64,000 bases of DNA. Origin: Symbiodinium natans (lineage: Eukaryota > Sar > Dinophyceae > Suessiales > Symbiodiniaceae). A model generated the notes under the pieces. That model made no database searches. It was given only the letters and a program-made list of their open reading frames with translations, and was not told the origin of the DNA. Shown here in pieces: positions 41,048 to 51,735 of this stretch. The position numbers and the translations under genes are program-made. Position 1 is the first letter of the stretch; every line of letters starts with the position of its first letter. The DNA lies in NCBI GenBank assembly GCA_905221605.1, contig CAJNDS010002122.1:344501-408500 (forward strand), read 5' to 3'.

Positions 41048-41113
41048 AGTCTGCCTCCTCTTCGCTTTCACGGATGGTCTCCGGGATTTGCGGCGCTTCC
41101 TCGTCGATAGCCC
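41036..41113 (-). CDS. acidic exon interrupted by a telomeric insertion
   Basis: Minus frame PRAIDEEAPQIPETIRESEE then EADYAAP, running into the duplicated 15 bp and then CCT|GTTTAGGG, where the array supplies the donor. Strongly acidic and clearly not repeat translation. Confidence 0.55.
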
Positions 41114-41137
41114 GCGGGGAATCGGGAAACACCTTGG

Positions 41138-41222
41138 CGGTGGGTTTAGGGTTTAGGGTTTAGGGTTTAGGGTTTAGGGTTTAGGGTTTAGGGTTTAGGG
41201 TTTAGGGTTTAGGGTTTAGGGT
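41138..41222. repeat. TTTAGGG array
   Basis: Eleven to twelve perfect units. Confidence 0.95.
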
Positions 41223-41593
41223 TGGGAGTAACCTAGGAATAAAAGGGTGCCCTTTTTGGTTTTCAGGGGATTATAAGGGAACCCCAACCCTAAAAAAGGG
41301 AAAAACGGGCCTACTCCCGGTCCTAGTATATGCCCCCAATACCCCTTCGAAAATGTACCGTAAATCATAACCAAGTTGGATCCCTTGCAAAGTAGCCCAG
41401 TAACCATCTTACAAAAGGGCACCCTTTTGTGGTCGGTTGCTCTATAGGGGAACCCAGAAACAAAAACGGGAAAAGGGCTCCACTGGGGTACCGTACCACT
41501 GGGCTACCAAGCTTGATAAGTGAAGGTACATTCCTTAACTAAGGGGTATTGGGCTCTTGGGTACTCTGAATGTCCCAACCCTAAACCCGAAAC

Positions 41594-41667
41594 CCACAAC
41601 CAGAGTGAGGGTTCGAGAACGCCTGCCTTCACTACGGTAGGTGTTCGGCGACATCTTAAACCCCAGG
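41594..41667 (-). CDS. exon downstream of introner (pair with 41831-41868)
   Basis: Starts CAAGTAG|CCTGGGG. With the upstream exon the split codon GG|C restores glycine, and the frame runs LGFKMSPNTYRSEGRRSRTL TLVV to a GTTTCGG donor-like site. Confidence 0.6.
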
Positions 41668-41830
41668 CTACTTGAAGGTTCATGGTACTTACTAACCAAT
41701 TATGACTGGGCTTATAACCCTACTTATAATTGGGATAACCCCTATAAGGCCCTTTAGGGGTAGTATAAGTAGGGTTATAAGTACAGTTGTAATTGGTTAG
41801 TAAGTACCATGAACCTTCAAGTAAGCCTAC
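41668..41830 (-). mobile_element. hairpin family 1 acting as an intron
   Basis: 163 nt, GTAGGCTTACTTGAAGGTTC ... ACCTTCAAGTAG on minus, nearly a perfect palindrome. Removing it joins two coding frames in phase. Confidence 0.8.
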
Positions 41831-41868
41831 CCGCAGGCAGCATAGTTCAGGCGGAAGTCCAGCTCCTT
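41831..41868 (-). CDS. 38-nt exon upstream of introner
   Basis: AAAAAG|AAG acceptor, KELDFRLNYAAC plus GG of a split codon, donor GTAGGC. Joins 41594-41667. Confidence 0.55.
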
Positions 41869-42060
41869 CTTTTTAGGGCTTAGGGGTTTAGGGCTTTGGC
41901 CCTTGAAACCCTAAACCCTTAAAGTTGAAACCCTAAACCCCAAACCCTATTAAACCCTAAATCCTTAAAATTGTAACCTAAACCCTATTCAACCCTATTC
42001 AACCCTATTAATCCCTATTAAACCCTATTAAACCCTTAAAATAATAACCTAAACCCTATA

Positions 42061-42131
42061 AGCCGTGCGACGGCGGCATCATGAAGACCATCGCCGCGCC
42101 TGAAGGACTCCCCAGTCGGATCAGCAAGGGT
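42061..42131 (+). CDS. exon candidate, plus gene at 42-44 kb
   Basis: Plus frame PCDGGIMKTIAAPEGLPSRI SK; minus is also open. Confidence 0.35.
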
Positions 42132-42425
42132 TTGGGGTTTGGAGGCTCAGGGGGTTGGGGTTTAGGGTTGAGGGTTGAGGGCTGAGGGTTTAGGGTTTAG
42201 GGTTTAGGGTTTAGGGTTTAGGGTTTAGGGTTTAGGGTTTAGGTTTAGGATTTAAGGTTTAGGGTTTAGGGTTAAGGTTTAGGGTTTAGGGTTAAGGTTT
42301 AGGGTGTAAGGTTTAGGGTTAAGGTTTAGGGTTTGGGATTTGGAGTTCGGGGTTCAAGTTCAGGGTTTATGTACAGGGTGTAGGGTTTGGGGTTCAGGCT
42401 TTAGGGTTCAGGGTTTCCACGGAAG

Positions 42426-42545
42426 GGTTAAAGCATGCAGGTCTTAACCTGAACGCTGCAAAGGCTTCCAGGCATGTTGCAGGAAAATCTAAACCCCTCA
42501 CCCAGCAAGGCAAAACTCACAGCCTTAAGGCTGTGCCCAAAACCC
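42426..42545 (+). CDS. exon candidate
   Basis: Forty open codons: HAGLNLNAAKASRHVAGKSK then PLTQQGKTHSLKAVPKTP. Basic, Ala-rich. Confidence 0.4.
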
Positions 42546-42825
42546 CAAATCCTCAAACCCCAAAAACCTAAACCCTAACCCCCAAACCCTAAACCGCAAA
42601 CCCTAAACCCTAAACCCTATAACGAGGACGCCGTAAGGGTCTGGAATGGCAAAACAGCCTTAGAGCCTACCCCAACCCCCCACCCCCCGCGCCCCCCGGT
42701 GTACGTACGCCCTCAAGACCTAAAGCACTAAACCCTAAAACCCTAAACCCTAAACCCTAAACCCTACACCCTAAACCCTAAACCCTAAACCCTAATAAAG
42801 TCCATAAGCCCTAAGCCCAAGGCTT

Positions 42826-42900
42826 CCTGGAGGGATGGTGCCCCTCCGGCGCGAAACGCCTTTCAGTCGGGGGACTTCGGGAAAAACTGGCTGCTTCTGA
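42826..42900 (+). CDS. exon upstream of a hairpin introner
   Basis: Plus frame ASWRDGAPPARNAFQSGDFG KNWLLL, split codon A, donor GTAGGG at 42901. It joins in phase to 43090. Confidence 0.6.
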   Translation, partial: PGGMVPLRRETPFSRGTSGKTGCF

Positions 42901-43089
42901 GTAGGGAATGAGGGAAGGAGTGCCCTATAAGATCCCTTCAAGGGTTTAGGGTTTAGGGTTTAGGGTTTAGGGTTTAGGTTTTAGGGTTTAGGGTTTAGGA
43001 TTTAGGGTTTAGGGTTTAGGGTTTAGGGTTTAGGGTTTAGGGCCTTCAAGGGATTATACAGGTACCTCATTCCCTTATTCCCTACTGAG
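42901..43089 (+). mobile_element. hairpin family 4 intron carrying a telomeric array
   Basis: GTAGGGAATGAGGGAAGGAG ... CCCTTATTCCCTACTGAG: inverted ends, GT and AG borders, CTGAG at both edges. At 42945-43042 a TTTAGGG array lies between two copies of CCTTCAAGGG (42935-42944 and 43043-43052), an insertion nested in the element. Confidence 0.8.
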
Positions 43090-43165
43090 AAAACAGGGGA
43101 AAAATGAGGTTTACGGGTGAAGTTTCAGGCTTAGCGCTGAGGTGCTGCGGGGTTGGGGCTTAGGA
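43090..43165 (+). CDS. exon downstream of the hairpin introner
   Basis: After CTGAG| the joined codon AAA gives KNRGKMRFTGEVSGLALRCC. The open frame across the element supports splicing; the right boundary is uncertain. Confidence 0.5.
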
Positions 43166-43335
43166 GATTTCAGGGTTTAGGGTTTAGGGTTTGGGGCTTC
43201 CGGTGATTGAGGGCTTGCCGGGCTTGGGGAGGTTTAGGAGTTTAGGGGTTGAGGAGTTTCGGGCCTAGGCTCCCTTAAGGTTAGGGCTTAGGCTTTAGGG
43301 TTTGGGGTTGAGGGTTTAGGGTTGAGGGTTTAGGG

Positions 43336-43415
43336 CTCACAAATGCCTGTCGCCGAAAATGACCATCAGAAACGTTCAGCTTTTAAGGGACTCTTATCCC
43401 AGGGCCAACCCCAAA
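43336..43415 (+). CDS. exon candidate
   Basis: Plus frame HKCLSPKMTIRNVQLLRDSY PRANP. Another plus frame is also open. Confidence 0.35.
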
Positions 43416-43762
43416 CCCTGTAAACCCTAAACCCCAAAAGGACCTTTCTTTAAGAGCCCATAGGGTTGAGGGCTTAGGGTTTTAATCAAACCCAGCACCT
43501 CCGAACACCACCTCTTCAAAACGGAGGCACCGACGCACCCCTAACCCCTAGAATATCATATCCCTGAAAGCACACAAACACGCCTTAACCCGCACCCCGA
43601 AAACTCCGAAGCCCCTAAACAGCCGCATCTGCTTAGGGTTTAAGGTTTCGGGTTTAGGGTTTAGGGCCAAAAAGTGGCTGCGACGCAACTTTGCTAGAGC
43701 TGCAGGCTAGATCATAAACTCCGAACTGGGGGTGGGCTTGGGGGTTTAGGGTTGACGGGTTG

Positions 43763-43868
43763 AGGGTTTAAGGATTCCAGATGTCAATGCGTACTCACAG
43801 GGTCCTATTGGGGTTGGGGCCCATAAGAACTCTCAAATCTCTTCCAGATCAACAAGAGCCACGGCTCT
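43763..43868 (+). CDS. exon candidate
   Basis: Plus frame IPDVNAYSQGPIGVGAHKNS then QISSRSTRATAL, 33 codons. Confidence 0.4.
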
Positions 43869-44763
43869 AAACCCTGAATACCTTAACACCAAAAACCCAG
43901 TAACTCCCTCCTCAGAGGAAACACCGTAAACCCCTGGACACTGAACCCCAAACCCCCCCCCCCCCCCCAACAACAAACAAAAAAGCCTAAGCCCTAAACC
44001 CTAAACCCTAAACCCTAAACCCTAAGCCCTAGCACCCCTAAACCCCTAAGCCCCCAAACTAGCCCCCGCAGCCCTCGACAACCCCCGAAGCCCCCCGAGA
44101 GCTCTGCTTGGCATGGGAAGCAGAAGATGGTCCCGGCAGTTCCTGCAAAAGGGCTTTTAGAGGAGGGTTAGGGTTTGGGGTTTGAGGTTTGGGGTTTGGG
44201 GTTTGGGGTTTGGGGTTTAGAGTTTAGAGTTTAGGGTTTAGGTGTTTAGGTTTAGGGTTTAGGGTTTAGGGTTTAGGGTTTGGGCTTCGAGGGGTTTGAG
44301 GGCTGTTTCGGGGCTTAGGGTTTCATGGCTCTTCAGGGTTTTTGGCGGCTTCCTACCTTTTAGGCTTTGAGGGGTCATTTGGGGTCATTTGGGGTCTAGG
44401 GGGTTAGGGTTAGGGTTTAGGGTTTAGGGTTTAGGTTAATTAGGGTTAGGGTTTAGGGTCTAGGGTCTAGGGTTCAGGGTTTAGGCTTTCGTGGTTGGGT
44501 CTCGCTAGCCTTGAGAGTTGGGGCTCCGGGTTAGGGCTCACACGTCTTTGCGTTTAGGGCTGGAGGGTCTGGGGGGAGTTGTGGCTTCGGGCTCAAGCCT
44601 GGGGGCTGTAGGGTCAAGGTGTTAGGGGTTCTGAGGTTTAGGGCTTAGGGTTTAGGGTTTACAAGGGTTTTGGGGTAGGGCTAAGGGTTAAGGCAGGGTT
44701 TAGGGTTTGGGGATTTAGGGTTTAGGGTTTAGGGTTTTTAGGGTTTTATCAGATTCAGGCCTT

Positions 44764-44848
44764 TAGGTTGTAAGTTTCGGAGTCGATCTCTCAGCTTTCG
44801 AAATTGTCGAAGGCTCCACGAACAACAGGACCAAAGGATGCGGGGTTC
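44764..44848 (-). CDS. exon candidate, minus strand 44-64 kb
   Basis: Minus frame PHPLVLLFVEPSTISKAERS TPKLTT. May lie downstream of the RND gene's visible 3' end. Confidence 0.4.
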
Positions 44849-45004
44849 AGGGCTTAGGGCTTAGGACTAAGGGTTCAGGGTTGAAGGTTCAGGGTTTAGG
44901 GTTTAGGGTTTCCATGAGATGAGATTGGACTTCCCAAAGTAGGGGTACCCCTAGACCAAAAAAGGGAAACCCAAAGCCCCAAATTCTAAACTTCATGGGT
45001 TCCA

Positions 45005-45135
45005 CTACTACCCCCTCTATACTACCCCCCTTAGGTTCCCCCCATAATTAAGGCTATTTAGGGATCATTCAGCCCAATTAAGGTTTTTAAGTTTTTAAAG
45101 CGGGAACCTGGGGGGGGGGGGGGGGGATAGAGGGA
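45005..45135. mobile_element. hairpin family 5
   Basis: TACTACCCCCTCTATACTAC to GGGGGGATAGAGGGAGTAGG inverted ends, AATTAAGGCTATTTAGGGAT inside. Confidence 0.7.
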
Positions 45136-45244
45136 GTAGGGAAACCCATGAAAACTCCCTAAACCCTGAACCCTCACCCTGAACTCTCTAAAACAAACCC
45201 TAAACCCTAAACCCTAAACCCTAAAGGCTACACCCTAAATGGGA

Positions 45245-45342
45245 GGTAGCTTATCAGCAAGAAAGCAACATCCGCAAGCCCCAGTCCTGTGCCCGTAAGG
45301 GAACACACGGGCTTCATTCTCCCCTTCATTACAGGCCCGACC
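45245..45342 (-). CDS. exon candidate with hydrophobic end
   Basis: Minus frame GPVMKGRMKPVCSLTGTGLG then LADVAFLLISY. Possible membrane segment just downstream of the RND C-terminal helix. Confidence 0.4.
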
Positions 45343-45465
45343 CTCAAATACGAGTGTAGGGGTTAGGGTTTGGGGTTTAGGGTTTGGGGTTTAGGGTTTG
45401 GGGTTTAGGGTTTGGGGTTTAGGGTTTAGGGTTTCGGGGGGTGTCGGGTGTAGGGTTTGGGGTGC

Positions 45466-48400
45466 TTAGGGTTCTCCTGTCGGCCCGAGGATGATGAACA
45501 AGGGCGTGAGGAAGGTGAAAGTGAACAAGACAGACACAATGGAGTTGGCGAAGAGAGTCCAGCCTGACCGGTTGAAAGTGAAGCAGGCTTAGGGTTTAGG
45601 GTTTAGGGTTTAGTGAATCAGGGCTTCGGGTTTCGGGTTTAGAGCTTAGGGTTTAGGCTTTAGGGTTCAGAGTTTAGGGTTTGGGACCTACCGCGGTCCT
45701 GAGGGGGTGATGCTGGGGCCGTGACTCGTTGTGACCTAGTAACATATAGTGCTTGGGCATACCCCTATACTTCAAACCCTAAACCTGAACTCTACTCACT
45801 AAACTCTGAACCTGAGCCTGAACACTACCTATATAAACCCTAAACCCTAAACTCCGTCGCCTGCATTTCGGGTCTAGGGTTTAGGGATTAGGGTGTACGG
45901 TTTAGGGTTTAGGTGGAATTTCGGGAGGGAGGGTTTAGGGTTCAGGGTCTGGGGTTCTTTCGACGCCAAACAGTTGGCAGTCACTTCGAACTAGTCAAAG
46001 GTGCAACCGCTCCCACGCAATCACGACCTCTGCTGCAGCGACATGTTGTGGGACCCTAAACCCTAAACCCAAAACCCTAATCCCTAAACCCAATTGTCAC
46101 TTCTCCCTGATGCGCTTCTGCTGCGCTGAGACGCCGCTGAGCAGGCGGTGTAGGGTGCAGCGTCTAGGGTTGAAGGCTTAGGGTGTAGTGTATAACTGGG
46201 GATTTAGGGTTTAGGGTTTAGGGTTTAGGGTTGAGGGTTTAGGGTTGAGGGTTTAGGGTTTAGGGTTTAGGGTTTAGGGTTTAGGGTTTAGGGTTTAGGG
46301 TTTAAGAGAGAGTACGAATTCAAGGTTTAGTCTGGGCGCTCCAGGCTCCCCAAACCCAAGCCCGAACTCGGACTTGCCTAAGGAAAATCATGGTTGCAGT
46401 TGCCTTTGACGGATAGCGAATATTTTCTGGGATTCCTGATTCAGCAAGTCCTAGCTAAACCGCGAACCCCCAGCCCGGCCTAGCTTTTGGAACAGGATCA
46501 TCCGGCAGGGCAGTAGGAAGGCCGTGCCCGCGATGGTGGTCACTGCGCCGCCCATGATGGAAGGTCCTAGCAGCACCGGTTTCCCTACTACCCCCATCTC
46601 TACTACCCCCCCGCCCCCTAGGTTTCCCCCTTAAATACCTTAAGTAGGCATAATCATCCCTACATAGCCTTAATTATGGGGGAACCTAGGAGGGGTGGTA
46701 TAGAGGGGGGGTATGATAGCCGGGCCCCGGCAGATTGTTTCGGGTCTGAGGGTTCAGGGCTTCGGGTTGAAATCTAAAACCCAGCACATGAACCCCAACC
46801 TGGTTTTCACCAAACCCCTGAACCGCAAGCCCTACATCCTCTACATCCTCGACCCTAAGCCCTAGACCTGAAACCCTGAACCTTTGGTGTATGCTTTGGG
46901 CTATCAGGGTGCAAGGTGGACATCCAGGATCAAGAACGCCAAGTACTCGAGAGTTCTGCCAAGGGGTTTTAGGGTTGTTATGGGGGGTTTGGGGTTCAAT
47001 ATGGTACTGAAAGTGGCAGAGGGTCCCAGAACCATTGGTACCTGTACAACCTTAACCTTGAGGTCCCCTAATCCGCCAAACCCTAAGCCCCGCAGCCCCT
47101 GAGCCCCCTCTCAGCCCCTGAGCCCCTCACCCCCAAAACCCCCAAAACCCCTAAGCCCAAAGCCCAAAGCCCTAAACCCTAAACCCTAAACCCTAAACCC
47201 TAAACCCTAAACCCTAAACCCAAACCCTAAACCCAAAACCCCCCCCCCCCCCCAAACCCCCGTCCTATGACAATCAGCGTCCGCTGCATCTTCTTTAGTG
47301 ATGTGGGCAGCTGTGCCTCGCACGTCCAGGGGTTTAGGGTTTAGGGTTTAGGGTTTAGGGTTCAGGGTTCAGGGTTTAGGGTTTAGGGTTTGGGGTTTGG
47401 GGTTTGGGGTTTGGGGTTTGGGGTTTGGGGTTTGGGGTTTAGGGTTTGATGTTGAGGGTTTGCGGTTTGGGGTTTGGGGTTTGGGGTTTGGGGTTTGGGG
47501 TTTTAGGATCAAAACTCCCCTCCGTAAGGGGCTTCGGGTCTCTTGTTTCGAGTCTGAACAACAAGGGTTTAGGATTTTGAACGGGCTTTGCCAGCATACC
47601 TTTGGGCGTTTATATGGGCTTTAGGGGCGTGGGGCGGGGGAAGGGGGGAGAGGGGGGTGGGGTAGAGTACCCAAGGCGAGCTTATTTAGGGATTAGGGTT
47701 GAGGGTTTTGGGTTTAGGGCCCAAACAACAACCCTGAGTCCTAAATCCTAGACTCGGACGTCCGAACCCGCAACAAGCCAAACCCAACCTAACAATACTA
47801 ATTCCGAAAGCAAAAACTCCTATTAAAAAGCGCTTAAGCAACACAAACACCCTAAAACCCTAAAACCCTAAAACACCGAAACCCTAAAACCCAAAACTGG
47901 CCTCATTGTAGGCGTGCGCCAGGTGCAGGCAGTAGTCCACGCTCAAGCCCACAAAAATCGTCGCGCCGATGGCTTCAACAACCCCAAACCTTCACTGGCT
48001 TAGGGAGTTCAAGGGCAAGCTACACCCCAAACCCAAAACCCTAGATCCTAAACCCTAAATCCCTGAAGCTCTAAACCATCCTCATCAGAGTCACTGTGCT
48101 GTCCTGACTCAGCCGAGGTCGCCATGTCCGACGAGCTGCTACTAGTGGAACCCTCAGAACCCGGCCCTGGAGTGCAGAAGATGCAAGTTTCCCCTCTCAG
48201 CACATGGGGCGGAAAACGGTCGAAGACCATGGTGCCCGGTGGAGTGAGGTCCCATTGGGATTCTCCAGGTACATATGTGTATAGATGCAAGACATGCAAG
48301 GCATAAAGGTTAAATGGATCTGTGTATACAAAAAGGGAAGAAGTCTGTGCACACGCATAACGCAGCACGACGTAACATTACGTTGCATTGCATCGCATAA

Positions 48401-48629
48401 CGTTACTTTCATTACATGCATACGTACATATACACACTCATATACATACATGTATACATATATATATATACACAAAACGGGGTATCTATATATATATATG
48501 TACACATAAATACCATTCAGAACGGCTGAGGCGAGAGGCTGATACCCCATCCAGTACAGGAGGAAGCCCGCCAGCACACAGACCACCAGAAAAATGTTCA
48601 GGCAGACGTAGAAGGCAATCACCGCATTC
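45466..48629 (-). CDS. Patched/Dispatched-like RND membrane protein, C-terminal half (five exons)
   Basis: Five minus-strand exons join in frame: 48629-48540, 47989-47898 (or to an earlier GA donor), 47310-47265, 46566-46480, 45563-45466. Order and motifs fit the sterol-sensing/RND core of Patched, Dispatched and NPC1-type proteins. There is one helix (AFYVCLNIFLVVCVLAGFLL), then VEAIGATIFVGLSVDYCLHL and AHAYN with the family's G-x-S-x-D-Y-x-x-H-L-x-x-x-Y signature. KMQRTLIVIG follows and joins to PSIMGGAVTTIAGTAFLLPC, then FQKLG joins to WTLFANSIVSVLFTFTFLTP and LFIILGPTGE. Such proteins use ion gradients to move lipids or sterols in membranes. Donors are GC (48539), GA (47264) and GC (46479), with AG|G acceptors at three of four exons. 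A TAA at 45466-45468 may end the protein. The N-terminal half should lie upstream (above 48.7 kb) but I could not identify it by homology. Confidence 0.8.
46585..46715. mobile_element. hairpin family 5 in an RND intron
   Basis: CTACTACCCCCATCTCTACT to GGGGTGGTATAGAGGGGGGG; CTTAAGTAGGCATAATC/CCTTAATTATGGGGGAACC arms. It lies in the intron between exons 3 and 4 of the RND gene. Confidence 0.7.
48048..48270 (-). CDS. open acidic block inside the first visible RND intron
   Basis: Minus frame ESQWDLTPPGTMVFDRFPPH then VLRGETCIFCTPGPG, a Ser run and ESGQHSDSDEDG. Convincing composition, but it lies between two exons that join without it. It could be an alternative exon, or part of another gene or element. 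A TA/CA microsatellite (48420-48515) is beside it. Confidence 0.4.
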
Positions 48630-48659
48630 CTCGGCGTTCAGGTACTAGGTAACTTCTAA

Positions 48660-48782
48660 ACCTAAACCCTAAACCCTAAACCCTAAACCCTAAACCCTAG
48701 ACCCTAAACCCTAAACCCTAAACCCTAAACCCTAAACCCTAAACCCTAAACCCTAAACCCTAAACCCTAAACCCTAAACCTT
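48660..48782. repeat. CCCTAAA array
   Basis: About seventeen units immediately upstream (minus sense) of the first visible RND exon, probably intronic. Confidence 0.95.
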
Positions 48783-49017
48783 GCACCGCCAACCCTCAGA
48801 ACTCAGAACTCGAAGTCCCCCAAACGTTCCATCCCGAGCTGTGCATTCGTAGCGTTTAGCGCTTAGGTTTAGGCGGCGCGCGCAAGCTTAGATCCTCTAG
48901 ACCCTGAAGCCTACCAAGTTCACGGCAGTTCACGACACTGCCTGAGACAGATCGACCCCCCAAAAAATCGAGAACACAAGCCCAAGTACAACCCTAAACC
49001 CTAAACCCTAAACCCGA

Positions 49018-49172
49018 AACGGTACTTCTAACCCCGACTATACTGGTACTTACAAGCCCCCTAGGTCCTCCAAGTAGGCTATAAAGTAGACTTATAGCTG
49101 GGGATATAAGTACCCCTAAACCCTAAACCTTTAAACCCTAAACCCTAAACCCTAAACCCTGAACCTCCATGC
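49018..49172. mobile_element. hairpin family 1 with telomeric insert
   Basis: GGTACTTCTAACCCCGACTA at the left; the right arm ATATAAGTACC is followed by CCCTAAA units, then GAACCTCCATG. Intact copies read AAGTACCATGAACCTCCA, so the array sits at the same GTAC|CATG position as at 23970 and 5383. Confidence 0.7.
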
Positions 49173-49607
49173 AATAGCCGAATATTTTTCAGGAGCTTTC
49201 CTGGCCAGTAAACCCTAAACCTGCCGCGCCGCTGCGTGAAGAACGCGACGGCCAACCTGAGCTGCGTTTTGAGGTCTGGGGTTTAGGGTTTAGGGTTTAG
49301 GGTTTAGAGTTTAGGGCTTAGGGTTTAGGGTTTAGAGTTGAGGGTTCAGGGTTTGGGGATTAGGGTTTGGGGTTTAGGGTTTAGGGTTTAGGGTTTGGGG
49401 ATTAGGGTTTGGGGTTTAGGGTTTAGGGTTTAGAGTTTCGGGTTTAGGGTTTGGGGTTTAGGGTTTGGGGTTTGGGGTTTAGGGCTTACAGGGCTTGAAG
49501 GGTACCAGGGTCTGGGGTGCGGGGCTTGTGCTGGCACAGCACCTGTAAGTTGTTCCCTAAACCCAAAACCCTAAACCCTAAACCCTCTAGACCCTGGGGA
49601 AAAATGC

Positions 49608-49690
49608 TGCCTAACCCCACCCGGGAGACAGGGAGGTCGCCATAGAGCCGCCGAAGGCCATGAACGTGCTCTGAAGCACCTTGCGCCGAC
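49608..49690 (-). CDS. exon candidate upstream of RND exons
   Basis: Minus frame VCRRKVLQSTFMAFGGSMAT SLSPG, then GTGGGG donor-like. Could belong to the N-terminal half of the RND gene; no direct proof. Confidence 0.45.
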
Positions 49691-50026
49691 ACACTTTGGT
49701 TTAGGGTTTAGGGTTTAGGGTTTAGGGTTTAGGGTTTAGGGTTTAGGGTTTAGGGTTTAGGGTTTAGGGTTTAGGGTTTAGGGTTTGGGGTTTGGGGTTT
49801 TGGGGTTTTGGGGTTTAGGGTTGGGGGTTTGGGGTCCTAGCATCCGCAGATCCGCAGGAAGCCCCCAACTAGAGCCTGAATTTTCCATAACAACCCTCAA
49901 CCCTAGCCCTAAACCCTGTCTGAGCTCCCAGTGCACCGGTCCCTGACCCCTGAACCCTGAACCATAACCCCTAAACCCTAAACCCCACACCCTAAACCTT
50001 AAACCCGCCCCTGACACTCTACAGCC

Positions 50027-50115
50027 CCCCCACGCAAAACAGTCGCGAGCCTGGCTTTCCAGCTCCATCTGCGTGAAGAAGTAGGAAACCATGAGCATCG
50101 GCCCCACCTTGGGCT
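50027..50115 (-). CDS. exon candidate upstream of RND exons
   Basis: Minus frame SKPKVGPMLMVSYFFTQMEL ESQARDCFAWG. Mixed hydrophobic and charged. Placement and strand fit the RND gene. Confidence 0.5.
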
Positions 50116-50879
50116 TGCTTTGGGGATTTAAGGGTTTAGGCTTTAGGGTTTAGTGTCTAGGGTTTAGGGTTTCCGGCTTTTGGGGTCTAGGGTTTAGGGC
50201 GTTAAAGGGCTCCCTCAAGGGCTGTTTCTGTCCTAAATCCTAAACTAGGGTTTAGGGTTTAGGGTTCAGGGTGCAGGGTTCAGGGTCCACGGTTCAGGGT
50301 CTAGGGTTAAGGTTTAAAAGGAGGAGGAAACCCTCTGTAACGGCTGCTCAGGGCTCTTGTGTTTTTGTTAGGGCTTTATGGGGCTTTAGGGCTCTCGGGG
50401 CTTTCTTTTGGGGTTGTAGAAGGTTTTGGGTTTTGGGTTTGGTGAATTTGGGGGGTGTGGGGTGCAGCGATTTAGGGTTTGAGAGCTTTCGAGGGCTTTA
50501 GGGTTCTGAAAGAAACCCTAAACCCTAAATCATAGGTTTGGGGCTTGAGGACTCCAGGGTTTTGTGACGTAGGGTTTTAAGTCATGAGCGTTGGAGCTGA
50601 GGGCATTAGGGCTTCAGGGGTTTCAGGGTTTTCGGGCTCATCGTAGGGTTTGGGATTTAAGCTTCTGCAATGGGTCGGGGATTCAGGGTTTAGGGTTCAG
50701 GGTTGAGGGTCCAGGGTTGAGGCTTAGTAGGGTTGAGGATTTAGGGCTTCAGGGCTTGAGGGCTTGAGGGGTCAGGGCTAGACCCTAGACCCTATAAGCC
50801 CTAGTCCCTCAGTCGGGGACCCCTAAACGCCCCAAACCCTAAACTCGCAAACCCTAACCCTATAACCTATACCCTAAAC

Positions 50880-50998
50880 TGCCCTAAACCCTAAAACCCC
50901 CTAAACCCTAAACCCTAAACCCTAAACCCTAAACCCTAAACCCTAAACCCTAAACCCTAAACCCTAAACCCCAAACCCTAAACCCTAAACCCTAAACC
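50880..50998. repeat. CCCTAAA array
   Basis: About seventeen units. Confidence 0.95.
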
Positions 50999-51304
50999 CT
51001 TGAAAGTCTTCGAAGTCCAGGACCAAAAGCGCAGGCTCAGGGTTCCAGGGGATGAGGGCCTGCGGTTTTGGGATGAGGGATTCAAAAAGCCTTTGCCTTA
51101 AGGGACGAAAGGAGGGACCCCTACAAGGGACCTTCGGGGTAATGTAGGGGCTACTTAGATGAACATATTAGGGACTTTCTATAAGGTAGATGTAGAGAAT
51201 ATATAGGGGTTATGTATGGGGAACAAGATTAAGGGTCCCTTTAGAAGGGGGTCCCCTCTTTAGATCCTTTCAAAAACTGAACCGGGCCGTGAGCCCTAAA
51301 TTCA

Positions 51305-51398
51305 TGCTGGCGTGCGGCACTCGAAGGGGCGATGGCGTTCCGATGCTCAACCCATCTGTCCCATCTCTCGCGCACTTCGGCCCTGGCACGTGGACGGT
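51305..51398 (-). CDS. exon candidate
   Basis: Minus frame RARAEVRERWDRWVEHRNAI APFECRTP. The RAEVRE string recurs at 58267-58357. Confidence 0.45.
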
Positions 51399-51539
51399 TT
51401 GGGGCTTAGGGCTTAGGGCTTAGGGTTTAGGGTTTAGGGTTTAGGGTTTAGGGTTTAGGGTTTAGGGCTTAAACTGCCAAGCCCGAACTCCCTGTCTTGG
51501 AGCCGAAACCCTTGCATTGTTGACGTAACACACCTACAT

Positions 51540-51632
51540 AAGTGCAAGGTCATGACTAACAAGCTGCCGGAAAACGTGAGCAGAGGGGCTAGGGATTGTT
51601 TTCGACATCAGGGTCCCCTCTAAAGAGCTTAG
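51540..51632 (-). CDS. exon candidate
   Basis: Minus frame GTLMSKTIPSPSAHVFRQLV SHDLALM; another minus segment (VCYVNNARVSAPRQG) follows after a TAG. Confidence 0.4.
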
Positions 51633-51654
51633 GGCTTAGGGTTTAGGGTTTAAG

Positions 51655-51735
51655 GACTTCACTGCCCCTACTTGTTGAACCATCCACCTGCATCAGGTCT
51701 GGCAACACATACAGAGGCCTAGAGTTCCCACCTAA
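51655..51735 (-). CDS. exon candidate
   Basis: Minus frame GGNSRPLYVLPDLMQVDGST SRGSEVL after an ACTTAG|G acceptor. Confidence 0.5.

Noticed and set aside
42620-42680. WD40 repeat (NEDAVRVWNGKTALEP)
   Set aside because: One weak RVWNGK-like match of about 16 residues; no second repeat found, strand uncertain.
47397-47500. ORFs rich in GFGVWGLGFG (also 54640, 62159, 63172)
   Set aside because: Direct translation of TTTGGGG/TTTAGGG arrays; no other coding sign.
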